Source: Solirubrobacterales bacterium
GTDB lineage: Bacteria; Actinomycetota; Thermoleophilia; Solirubrobacterales; Solirubrobacteraceae
Reading direction: 5' to 3'
Assembly (NCBI GenBank): GCA_019240015.1
Contig: JAFAZB010000056.1
Span: forward strand, 1-10,612
DNA: 10,612 nucleotides
Below are positions 1 to 5,271 of the stretch, piece after piece. The position numbers and the translations under genes are program-made. The notes under the pieces are model-generated. The model was not told the origin of the DNA, made no database searches, and saw nothing but the letters and a program-made list of their open reading frames with translations. Position 1 is the first letter of the stretch. The number at the start of each line of letters is the position of its first letter.

Positions 1-634
1 CCGGATCTCGCTGCTCGCCAAGCCGACCGTGATCCTGGTCGCGGGGGTCAATGGAACCGGCAAGACCACCACGATCGGCAAGCTCGCCTGGCACCTGAGC
101 ATGGGCCTCGGACGCACGGTGATGGTCGCCGCGGGCGACACCTTCAGAGCCGCCGGAGTCGAGCAGCTCGAGGTGTGGGCGCAGCGAGCCGGCGTGGGCT
201 TCGTCAAGGGTCCGCCGGGAGCCGACCCCGGTTCGGTGGCTTACGACGCGGTCGCGAGCGCGACGCGTGAGCGCGCCGACGTGGTGCTGATCGACACCGC
301 TGGTCGCCTGCACACGCAGGACGATCTGATGGGTGAGCTCGCCAAGGTGCGACGCGTGATCGCCAAGCAGCTCGAGCAAGCCCCGCATGAGACGCTGTTG
401 ACGGTCGACGCGACCACGGGGCAGAACGGACTGCGCCAGGCGCAGCTGTTCTCTGAAGCGGTCGAGGTGACGGGGCTGGCGCTGACGAAGCTGGATGGAA
501 CCGCCAAGGGTGGGATCGCGCTGGCAATCGCGCACGAGCTGGGCATTCCGGTGAAACTGATCGGCGTCGGCGAGCGACTCGAGGATCTGCGTCCGTTCGA
601 CCCCGACGAGTTCGCGCGCGCGCTGATCAGCTGA
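1..634 (+). CDS. ftsY: Signal recognition particle receptor FtsY, 3' part (5' end cut by window)
   Basis: This is the NG GTPase domain of FtsY, the membrane-associated receptor that docks SRP-ribosome complexes at the SecYEG translocon and activates GTP hydrolysis together with Ffh. The frame is open from base 2 and the GTG at 29 is internal, because the residues before it (SLLAKPT) run straight into the first beta strand. GTPase motifs are in order: P-loop GVNGTGKTT at 44-70, DTFRAAGVEQL at about 137-169, DTAGR at 293-307, TKLDGTAKGG at 485-514, and the GVGERLEDLRPFD region near 563-601. These favour FtsY over Ffh: the protein ends shortly after the G domain with no methionine-rich M domain, and it has DTFRAA rather than the DVYRPAA of Ffh. 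About 210 codons are visible. The N-terminal A region and most of the N domain lie outside the window. A 71-nt gap with a candidate promoter follows, so the next gene may be a separate transcription unit. Confidence 0.97.
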   Translation, partial: RISLLAKPTVILVAGVNGTGKTTTIGKLAWHLSMGLGRTVMVAAGDTFRAAGVEQLEVWAQRAGVGFVKGPPGADPGSVAYDAVASATRERADVVLIDTAGRLHTQDDLMGELAKVRRVIAKQLEQAPHETLLTVDATTGQNGLRQAQLFSEAVEVTGLALTKLDGTAKGGIALAIAHELGIPVKLIGVGERLEDLRPFDPDEFARALIS

Positions 635-689
635 CCGCGCCGGCCCTCAGGCGGGCTCTGACCCGGTCTGGACGGCGAGGCCGACCGAG

Positions 690-695
690 TAATCT
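690..695 (+). promoter_or_regulatory. Candidate -10 element (TAATCT) for the nfeD-like gene
   Basis: TAATCT fits the actinobacterial -10 pattern TANNNT and ends 10 nt before the ATG at 706, so a transcript from it would carry a leader of only a few bases. No convincing -35 hexamer is visible at 16-18 nt upstream (the region around 667-673 reads TCTGGAC). It is the only AT-leaning hexamer in the 635-705 gap. The call rests on motif and position alone. Confidence 0.35.
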
Positions 696-705
696 CGATC
701 GTGAA

Positions 706-1137
706 ATGAGCGGATGGGTCCTGTGGGTGGTCGCCGCTTGCGCCTTTGGCGTCGGTGAGATGCTCACGACGGGCTTCTTCCTGGCGCCGTTCGCGCTGGG
801 TGCGGGGCTCGCCGCGATTCTCGACGCCGCGGGCACCGGGGAAGCCGCGGCGTGGATCGTGTTCGTGGTGAGCTCATTGCTGGCGATGCTGGTGCTCCGT
901 CCGATCGCGCGATCCCACCTGCGGGTGCCGCCGCAGATCCGCACCGGCGCGGCGGCACTCGTCGGCAAGCAGGCGATCGTGCTCGAGCGGATCGAAAACA
1001 GCGAGGGCGTTGGGTGCGTGAGAATCGACGGAGAGGTCTGGACCGCGCGCTCGCTGCACGACGATGAGGTGATCGAGCGCGGGGTAAGGGTCGAGGTTGT
1101 GCAGATCAAGGGCGCGACTGCGCTCGTCACCGAATAG
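706..1137 (+). CDS. NfeD-like membrane protein (short type, OB-fold C-terminus)
   Basis: The 143-aa protein has three hydrophobic segments at about residues 4-20, 22-41 and 47-65, followed by a soluble C-terminal part (about 80-143). That part matches the NfeD OB-fold pattern: ALVGKQAIVLERI, a VRIDGEVWTARS strand pair and a closing GVRVEVVQIKGATALVTE. This is the short NfeD form without the N-terminal ClpP-like serine protease domain of long NfeD proteins. Family knowledge says short NfeD proteins are usually encoded beside an SPFH/stomatin gene and are thought to work with it in membrane microdomain organisation or quality control. That pairing is present here, the partner starting 11 nt downstream. 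The ATG at 706 is chosen because it opens directly into the first membrane segment. The exact biochemical role is not established for the family. Confidence 0.85.
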   Translation: MSGWVLWVVAACAFGVGEMLTTGFFLAPFALGAGLAAILDAAGTGEAAAWIVFVVSSLLAMLVLRPIARSHLRVPPQIRTGAAALVGKQAIVLERIENSEGVGCVRIDGEVWTARSLHDDEVIERGVRVEVVQIKGATALVTE

Positions 1138-1140
1138 GAG
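1137..1140 (+). promoter_or_regulatory. Shine-Dalgarno site GGAG of the SPFH gene
   Basis: GGAG overlaps the end of the nfeD-like stop codon and lies 8 nt before the ATG at 1149. A second purine run (AAGGGG, 1142-1147) lies too close to the start to be the main site. This is the clearest ribosome binding site in the window; most other starts lack one. Its overlap with the preceding stop suggests translational coupling of the two membrane protein genes. Confidence 0.7.
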
Positions 1141-1148
1141 CAAGGGGC

Positions 1149-2048
1149 ATGGCTGGATTGATCGTGGCACTCGTGGTAGTCGTCTTTCTGCTGGTCTTGG
1201 CCGCCCGCACGGTGCGGATCGTGCCCCAGGCCCGCGCGGGAATCGTGGAGCGCCTGGGGCGCTACCAGCGGACCCTCAGTCCGGGGCTGACGGTCCTGAT
1301 GCCGTTCGTCGATCGGCTCAAGCCGCTGATCGATCTTCGGGAGCAGGTGGTCTCGTTCCCCCCGCAACCGGTGATCACCGAGGACAACCTGGTCGTCCAG
1401 ATCGACACGGTGCTCTACTTCACGGTCAATGACGCCAGGTCGGTCACCTACGAGGTGGCCAATCCGCTGCAGGCGATCGAGCAGATCACCGTCACCACGC
1501 TGCGCAACGTGATCGGGTCGTTGACGCTCGAGGAGGCGCTGACCAGTCGCGACCACATCAACGCCCAGCTCCGCGGGGTCCTCGACGACGCGACCGGGAA
1601 ATGGGGGATCCGCATCAACCGGGTCGAGATCAAGTCGATCGATCCTCCCGGCTCGATCCAGGAGGCGATGGAGAAGCAGATGCGCGCCGAACGCGACCGC
1701 CGCGCCGCGATCCTCAACGCCGAGGGGATCAAGCAGTCCCAGATCCTGACGGCCGAGGGGCAGAAGCAGGCGGCGGTGCTGACCGCCGAAGGCGCCAAGC
1801 AGGCGGCGATCCTGCGATCCGAGGGCGAGGCGAAGGCGATCGCCACCGTCTTTCAGGCGATCCACGACGGCAAGCCCGACCGGCAGCTGCTCAGCTACCA
1901 GTACCTGCAGATGCTCCCGCAGCTTGCCCAGGGGGACGCGAACAAGGTTTTCGTGATTCCGTCCGAGTTCGCCGACGCGTTCGGGGGGATCTCGAAGGCG
2001 TTCGCCGCCGGCCGCGCGGGCGAGAACGCCGGCTCGCCGACGCAGTAG
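1149..2048 (+). CDS. SPFH/band-7 domain membrane protein (stomatin/prohibitin family, QmcA-like)
   Basis: The 299-aa protein has one N-terminal membrane anchor (about residues 3-19) followed by an SPFH domain (about 20-180). Family signatures visible are VPQARAGIVERLGRYQ, the LSPGLTVLMPFVD stretch, an RTVRI/LREQVV core and the conserved EQITVTTLRNVIGSLTLEEAL helix. After this comes an Ala/Glu-rich helix (about 172-232) made of four 11-residue units, then a conserved tail with the RQLLSYQYLQMLPQLA motif. Such proteins form large oligomeric cages or scaffolds at the membrane and in several bacteria regulate proteases or organise lipid microdomains. Length and architecture match the bacterial QmcA/YbbK-type group. 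It sits 11 nt after the NfeD-like gene, its usual partner. ffh follows 17 nt later without an obvious promoter, so the two may be cotranscribed. The physiological substrate cannot be told from the sequence. Confidence 0.93.
   Translation: MAGLIVALVVVVFLLVLAARTVRIVPQARAGIVERLGRYQRTLSPGLTVLMPFVDRLKPLIDLREQVVSFPPQPVITEDNLVVQIDTVLYFTVNDARSVTYEVANPLQAIEQITVTTLRNVIGSLTLEEALTSRDHINAQLRGVLDDATGKWGIRINRVEIKSIDPPGSIQEAMEKQMRAERDRRAAILNAEGIKQSQILTAEGQKQAAVLTAEGAKQAAILRSEGEAKAIATVFQAIHDGKPDRQLLSYQYLQMLPQLAQGDANKVFVIPSEFADAFGGISKAFAAGRAGENAGSPTQ
1704..1835 (+). repeat. Four 33-nt in-frame repeats encoding 11-residue helix units
   Basis: Residues 186-229 of the SPFH protein read as four consecutive 11-residue units: AAILNAEGIKQ, SQILTAEGQKQ, AAVLTAEGAKQ and AAILRSEGEAK. 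They share the pattern x-x-(I/V)-L-x-(A/S)-E-G-x-(K/A)-(Q/K). Related AEG-rich repeats are known in QmcA-type SPFH proteins, where they belong to the long helix that packs into the oligomer. The 11-residue period fits a right-handed (hendecad) coiled-coil. Confidence 0.85.
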
Positions 2049-2065
2049 CCTCGGCTCAGCGCGCC

Positions 2066-3397
2066 GTGTTCGACTCTCTGGCCGAAAAGCTGCAGGCGAC
2101 CCTCGCCGACGTTCGCGGTCGTGGCACGCTGACCGAGGACGACGTCAACTCCGCGATGCGAGAGATCCGCCTCGCGCTGCTCGAGGCGGACGTCAACTTC
2201 AGGGTCGTCAAGAGCTTCACCTCCGCGGTCAAGGATCGGGCGCTCGGCGCCGGCGTCGTCGGCCAGCTGAATCCCGGCCAGCAGGTCGTGAAGATCGTCT
2301 CCGACCAACTGACGGAGCTGATGGGTGGCGCGGCGCGGGAGCTGTCGTTCTCGCCCCGCCCGCCGACCGTGGTGGTGATGGCCGGCCTACAGGGTTCCGG
2401 GAAGACGACCGCAACCGCCAAGCTCGCCCGATATCTGCGGGAGCAGCACGGATCGTCGGTGGCGCTCGCCGCCTGCGACGTGTACCGCCCCGCGGCGGTC
2501 CAGCAGCTCGTCAAGGTCGGCGCCCAGGCCGGAGCGACCGTCTACGAGCAGGGGGCCGACCGCGATCCGGTCGAGATCGCACAGTGGGCGGCGCAGCGCG
2601 CCCAGGCCGAAGGCAAGGACGTGCTGATCGTGGACACCAGCGGCAGGCTGCACGTCGACGAGGAGCTGATGGCCGAGCTGGCCCGGATCAAGCGGGCCGT
2701 CAAGCCGCACGACGTGCTGCTGGTGGTTGACGCCATGACCGGCCAGGACGCCGTCGCGGTCGCCGAGCAGTTCGCCGCGGTGGTCGAGTTCGACGGCGTC
2801 GTGATGACAAAGCTCGACGGCGATGCCCGGGGCGGTGCCGCCCTGTCGGTCAAGGCGATCACCGGAAAGCCGATCCTGTTCGCCTCGACCGGCGAGAAGC
2901 TCGATCAGTTCGAGCGCTTCCACCCCGACCGGATGGCGCAGCGAATCCTGGGGATGGGCGACGTGATGACCCTGATCGAGAAGGCCGAATCGGCCTACGA
3001 CGCGCAACAGGCTGCGGAGCTCGAGCGCAAGCTTCGCCAGCAGGAGTTCGGCCTGGACGACTTCCTGGACCAGATGCGCCAGGTCCGACGACTCGGGCCG
3101 CTCCAGTCGCTGCTGGGGATGCTGCCGGGGGTGGGCAAGGAGCTGCGGGACGTCAAGGTCGACGAGCGCGACTTCGACCGCCTCCAGGCGATCATCCTTT
3201 CGATGACCCCCCAGGAGCGCCGCCATCCGGAGCTGATCAAGGGCTCACGCCGGCTGCGGATCGCGCAAGGGTCGGGGACCAACGTCCAGGCGGTCAAGCA
3301 ATTGATCAAGCAGTTCGAGCAGATGCGCAAGATCATGCGCCAGGTTTCGCAGGGCCGGATGCCCGATCTGGGGGCATTGATGCGACAGGGACGGTGA
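2066..3397 (+). CDS. ffh: Signal recognition particle protein Ffh (SRP54)
   Basis: The 443-aa GTPase binds SRP RNA and hydrophobic signal sequences on nascent chains and hands them to FtsY. Order seen: N domain (1-85), G domain with P-loop GLQGSGKTT 107-115, DVYRPAAVQQL 138-148, DTSGR 190-194, TKLDGDARGG 248-257 and STGEKLDQFE 274-283. The M domain (about 300-443) has the FGLDDFLDQMRQVRRLGPL finger region and the SRP RNA-binding signature SRRLRIAQGSG at 394-404. GTG at 2066 is preferred because the product then begins FDSLAEKLQATL, the normal Ffh N-terminus. The frame is open far upstream, but that part only shadows the SPFH gene. No Shine-Dalgarno is visible and the start lies 17 nt after the SPFH stop, so translational coupling is likely. 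The G3 motif has Ser192 where DTAGR is usual. Length is normal for the family. Confidence 0.97.
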   Translation: MFDSLAEKLQATLADVRGRGTLTEDDVNSAMREIRLALLEADVNFRVVKSFTSAVKDRALGAGVVGQLNPGQQVVKIVSDQLTELMGGAARELSFSPRPPTVVVMAGLQGSGKTTATAKLARYLREQHGSSVALAACDVYRPAAVQQLVKVGAQAGATVYEQGADRDPVEIAQWAAQRAQAEGKDVLIVDTSGRLHVDEELMAELARIKRAVKPHDVLLVVDAMTGQDAVAVAEQFAAVVEFDGVVMTKLDGDARGGAALSVKAITGKPILFASTGEKLDQFERFHPDRMAQRILGMGDVMTLIEKAESAYDAQQAAELERKLRQQEFGLDDFLDQMRQVRRLGPLQSLLGMLPGVGKELRDVKVDERDFDRLQAIILSMTPQERRHPELIKGSRRLRIAQGSGTNVQAVKQLIKQFEQMRKIMRQVSQGRMPDLGALMRQGR

Positions 3398-3415
3398 GGG
3401 CCCAGACACCCTCGC
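3394..3415 (+). terminator. Possible weak hairpin at the ffh stop
   Basis: GTGAGGG (3394-3400) can pair with CCCTCGC (3409-3415), including one G-U pair, across an 8-nt loop. It overlaps the ffh stop codon and is not followed by a T run. The next bases repeat CCCTCGCGC with a 10-nt period (3409-3417 and 3419-3427). It may attenuate readthrough into rpsP or be chance pairing in GC-rich DNA. Confidence 0.25.
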
Positions 3416-3457
3416 GCCCCCTCGCGCACCCACGCCCCACGCGAACCGCCGTCACGC

Positions 3458-3463
3458 TAACCT
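3458..3463 (+). promoter_or_regulatory. Candidate -10 element (TAACCT) for the rpsP operon
   Basis: TAACCT matches TANNNT and lies 10 nt before the rpsP ATG at 3474, the same spacing as the candidate before the nfeD-like gene. There is no Shine-Dalgarno in between, which fits a nearly leaderless transcript. No clear -35 hexamer is visible (about 3435-3440 reads CCCCAC). It lies in the 76-nt gap between ffh and rpsP. Confidence 0.35.
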
Positions 3464-3473
3464 CGCCGCAGCG

Positions 3474-3716
3474 ATGGCAGTCAGACTGAGGCTAACCCGG
3501 ATCGGCGGGCGCAAGAACCCCGTGTGGAGGGTCGTGGTCGCAGACCAGCGCTCGAAGCGAGACGGTCGCGTGATCGAGACCGTGGGCCACTACAACGCGC
3601 AGACCGACCCGTCGACGATCGTGCTCGACGAGGAGCGCATCCGCGACTGGCTGGCGCGCGGGGCACAACCAAGCGAGACCGTGCGTAAGCTGCTTCAGAC
3701 CCAAGGAATCCGCTAG
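3474..3716 (+). CDS. rpsP: 30S ribosomal protein S16
   Basis: The 80-aa basic protein begins MAVRLRLTRIGGRKNPVWRVVVAD, in which the LTRxGxxKxPxxRVVVAD block is the S16 signature. It continues with RSKRDGRVIETVGHYN and ends with a helix containing RIRDWLARGAQPSETVRKLL, where the WLxxGAQPS motif is also S16-specific. S16 binds 16S rRNA in the body of the small subunit and is needed for its assembly. Length is typical. It heads the rpsP-khpA-rimM-trmD run, a gene order conserved across many bacteria that links a ribosomal protein with 30S maturation and tRNA modification. The ATG at 3474 is the only start consistent with the family N-terminus, and it lacks a Shine-Dalgarno. Confidence 0.98.
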   Translation: MAVRLRLTRIGGRKNPVWRVVVADQRSKRDGRVIETVGHYNAQTDPSTIVLDEERIRDWLARGAQPSETVRKLLQTQGIR

Positions 3717-3727
3717 GCCGCGGGCCG

Positions 3728-3964
3728 ATGCGGGAGCTGCTCGAGTATCTCGCCCGGGGACTCGTCGAGCGCCCGGAGGAGGTCCGCGTGACCGAGGTTG
3801 CGGACGACGACGGGACGCTGGTGCTCGAGCTGTCGGTCGGCGAGGATGACTACGGCAACGTGATCGGCCGCGGCGGGCGCACGGCTGCGGCGTTGCGCAC
3901 GGTGATCAAGGCGGCGGCTGTCAAGGACAAGCGGCGCGTGTTCGTGGATATCGTCGACGAGTGA
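3728..3964 (+). CDS. khpA: KH-domain RNA-binding protein KhpA
   Basis: The 78-aa single KH-domain protein has the GXXG loop as GRGG at residues 47-50, in the context GNVIGRGGRTAAALRTVIKAAA, followed by the closing strand RVFVDIVDE. This size and the position between rpsP and rimM are diagnostic of KhpA (formerly YlqC). In Gram-positive bacteria KhpA pairs with KhpB/EloR/Jag and binds many RNAs, affecting cell elongation or small-RNA functions; the partner is not in this window. The N-terminal MRELLEYLARGLVERPEEV helix is also family-typical. The gene starts 11 nt after rpsP and ends 1 nt before the rimM ATG, so operon membership is secure. No Shine-Dalgarno is obvious. Confidence 0.95.
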   Translation: MRELLEYLARGLVERPEEVRVTEVADDDGTLVLELSVGEDDYGNVIGRGGRTAAALRTVIKAAAVKDKRRVFVDIVDE

Positions 3965-3965
3965 G

Positions 3966-4460
3966 ATGGGCTCCTGGCTGCGGGCCGGCGTGGTCGGCAG
4001 GCCGCACGGTCTCGATGGAAGCTTCCACGTAGTCGATCCCAGGGCGGAGCTGCTCGGCGAGGGTGCCAGCGTCCGGGTTCAGGGCCACGACAGCCTGGTG
4101 GCACGACGAGCCGGCTCGGACCAGCGGCCGGTGGTGCGGCTGGAGGGCTGCGGGGATCGCGACGCGGCGGAGGCGCTGCGTGGCGCCGAGTTGTTGGTCG
4201 CGCGGGCCGATGCTCCTGCGCTCGGCCCCGACGAATGGTGGGCCGAGGATCTCGAGGGCTGTGCGGTGCACGATCGCGGTCGCGGCGTGGGGACCGTGAC
4301 GCGGCTGCTGGCGCTGCCCTCCTGCGAGGTGCTGGAGGTGAACCGGCCTGGTCGGCGCGCGGAGCTGCTGGTACCCCTGGTACGGGATGCCGTCCGTGCG
4401 GTCGACCTGGAGCGCCGGGAGATCGAGATCGACCTCGCGTTCCTGGGCGAAACCGCTTAG
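3966..4460 (+). CDS. rimM: 16S rRNA processing/30S maturation factor RimM
   Basis: The 164-aa protein has an N-terminal RimM beta-barrel starting with RAGVVGRPHGLDGSFHV, where the GRPHGLxG motif is the family signature, and a C-terminal PRC-barrel beginning with EWWAEDLEGCAV near residue 90. RimM binds S19 and the 3' head of the 30S subunit and assists late 16S maturation. The protein is on the short side of the family and its middle is diverged. The usual PSxx(D/E)VLxV segment appears as LPSCEVLEVNRPG, and the (E/D)LLVPLVRDAV segment near 133-143 corresponds to the conserved VPxVxxxV strand. It begins 1 nt after the khpA stop and ends 8 nt before the trmD start. Confidence 0.93.
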   Translation: MGSWLRAGVVGRPHGLDGSFHVVDPRAELLGEGASVRVQGHDSLVARRAGSDQRPVVRLEGCGDRDAAEALRGAELLVARADAPALGPDEWWAEDLEGCAVHDRGRGVGTVTRLLALPSCEVLEVNRPGRRAELLVPLVRDAVRAVDLERREIEIDLAFLGETA

Positions 4461-4468
4461 CCGCTCGG

Positions 4469-5146
4469 ATGGAGATCGACGTCTTCACCCTGTTCCCGGC
4501 GGCGTTTGCGTGGTTCGAGGGGCAGCGCCACGTGTCCAACGCGGTCGCTCACGGCCACCGCCTCGGCTATGTCAACTACCGGGAACACTCGCCGCTGGGA
4601 GGGGGCCAGGTCGACGACACCCCGTTTGGCGGCGGCGCCGGGATGGTGCTGCGGGTCGACGTGGTCGAGGCGGCGCTGCGGGCGCGCTACGACCGCGACC
4701 CGGTCGCGCTGCGCGCCGAGCGGCGGATCGTCGCGCTCGTCCCGAGCGGGCGCCTGCTCGACGACGCGCTCGTCGACGAGCTGATCCAAGAGCCCGCGCT
4801 GACGTTGCTCTCAGGTCGGTATGAGGGATTCGACGAGCGCGTGCTGGAGCACTTTGTCAGCGATCGCGTGTCGATCGGGCGATACGTGTTGGCGGGCGGC
4901 GAGCTGCCCGCGATGGTCCTCTGCGACGCGGTGCTGCGCAAGCTCCCGGGCGCGCTGGGCCACGAGGCCTCGGCGCTCGAGGAGTCGTTCAGCGCGACGC
5001 TCGAGCGAGCTCCCGAGTACCCCCATTACACCCGTCCCGCCGAATACCGCGGGTGGTCGGTTCCCGATGTCCTGCTCTCGGGCCATCACGCCCAGATCAA
5101 GCAGTGGCGGCTGGCTCAGAGCCGCGCCCGCGCGGCGGAAGACTGA
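4469..5146 (+). CDS. trmD: tRNA (guanine37-N1)-methyltransferase TrmD, with atypical active site and short C-terminus
   Basis: TrmD transfers methyl from S-adenosylmethionine to N1 of G37 in tRNAs carrying G36, preventing +1 frameshifting. SPOUT trefoil-knot signatures are clear: MEIDVFTLFP, VDDTPFGGGAGMV, LLSGRYEGFDERV (Glu119), RYVLAGGELPAMV, LRKLPGALGHEASAL (Arg157, Ser168), YPHYTRPAEYRG and LLSGHHAQIKQWR. Aligned by eye with the E. coli enzyme, residues equivalent to E116, R154 and S165 are kept. The residue equivalent to the proposed general base D169 is Glu172 (GAG at 4982-4984), where the family has the DSF motif. The protein is 225 aa and stops just after KQWRLAQSRARAAED, lacking the C-terminal RRPDLL-type tail and final helices of E. 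coli TrmD. I found no frameshift that would restore that tail. ATG 4469 gives the canonical N-terminus; the open frame upstream shadows rimM. Confidence 0.95.
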   Translation: MEIDVFTLFPAAFAWFEGQRHVSNAVAHGHRLGYVNYREHSPLGGGQVDDTPFGGGAGMVLRVDVVEAALRARYDRDPVALRAERRIVALVPSGRLLDDALVDELIQEPALTLLSGRYEGFDERVLEHFVSDRVSIGRYVLAGGELPAMVLCDAVLRKLPGALGHEASALEESFSATLERAPEYPHYTRPAEYRGWSVPDVLLSGHHAQIKQWRLAQSRARAAED

Positions 5147-5157
5147 AGTCCGTTCGC

Positions 5158-5163
5158 TACCAT
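5158..5163 (+). promoter_or_regulatory. Candidate -10 element (TACCAT) for rplS
   Basis: TACCAT, preceded by CGC as at the rpsP candidate, lies 11 nt after the trmD stop and 108 nt before the rplS start. If used, it would give rplS its own transcript with a leader of about 100 nt that includes the hairpins at 5213-5244. No strong -35 is visible. The call rests on motif and position only. Confidence 0.3.
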
Positions 5164-5212
5164 TGGCCGCCGGCCCGGGCGGGGCCGCGCTCCAGCGCGC
5201 GGAGTCCCTACC

Positions 5213-5244
5213 GCCAGCTGTCCGCTGGCTGCGGAGTGATCCGC
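5213..5244 (+). ncRNA. Tandem hairpins in the rplS leader (candidate cis-regulatory RNA)
   Basis: Two adjacent perfect stems lie within the 125-nt gap between trmD and rplS. The first is GCCAGC/GCTGGC (5213-5218 with 5224-5229) closing a 5-nt loop. One base later comes GCGGA/TCCGC (5231-5235 with 5240-5244), capped by GTGA, a GNRA-type tetraloop. A third possible stem, CCGCC/GGCGG, is at 5167-5171 and 5178-5182. Ribosomal protein operons often carry such autoregulatory leaders, including known L19 leaders in other phyla. I do not recognise this as a match to any one of them. There is no T run, so it is not a conventional intrinsic terminator. Confidence 0.4.
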
Positions 5245-5271
5245 GCACAGCGGCCGGAGCCTGCACTAGCG

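Noticed and set aside
627..1865. Long minus-strand open frame of 412 codons opposite the NfeD-like and SPFH genes
   Set aside because: Its translation is a low-complexity run rich in Asp, Arg, Leu and His with no recognisable domain, as expected antisense to GC-rich coding DNA. The plus strand carries two well-supported proteins here.
1601..2065. Upstream extension of the ffh frame through the SPFH gene, as a possible fusion
   Set aside because: The extension is Arg/Asp/Gly-rich, matches nothing and overlaps conserved SPFH coding sequence. The GTG at 2066 gives the normal Ffh N-terminus.
2387..3226. 279-codon minus-strand open frame opposite ffh
   Set aside because: It is antisense to the conserved GTPase and M domains of Ffh; its His/Asp/Leu-rich translation has no family features.
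5147..5200. Frameshifted C-terminal tail of TrmD downstream of its stop
   Set aside because: I read the other frames after 5146 and saw no RRPDLL-like or other TrmD tail sequence, so the short C-terminus looks genuine rather than a sequencing frameshift.
5053..5271. Upstream extension of the rplS frame as an L19 N-terminal domain
   Set aside because: It overlaps the conserved TrmD end and the hairpin leader, and L19 homology starts exactly at the ATG at 5272.
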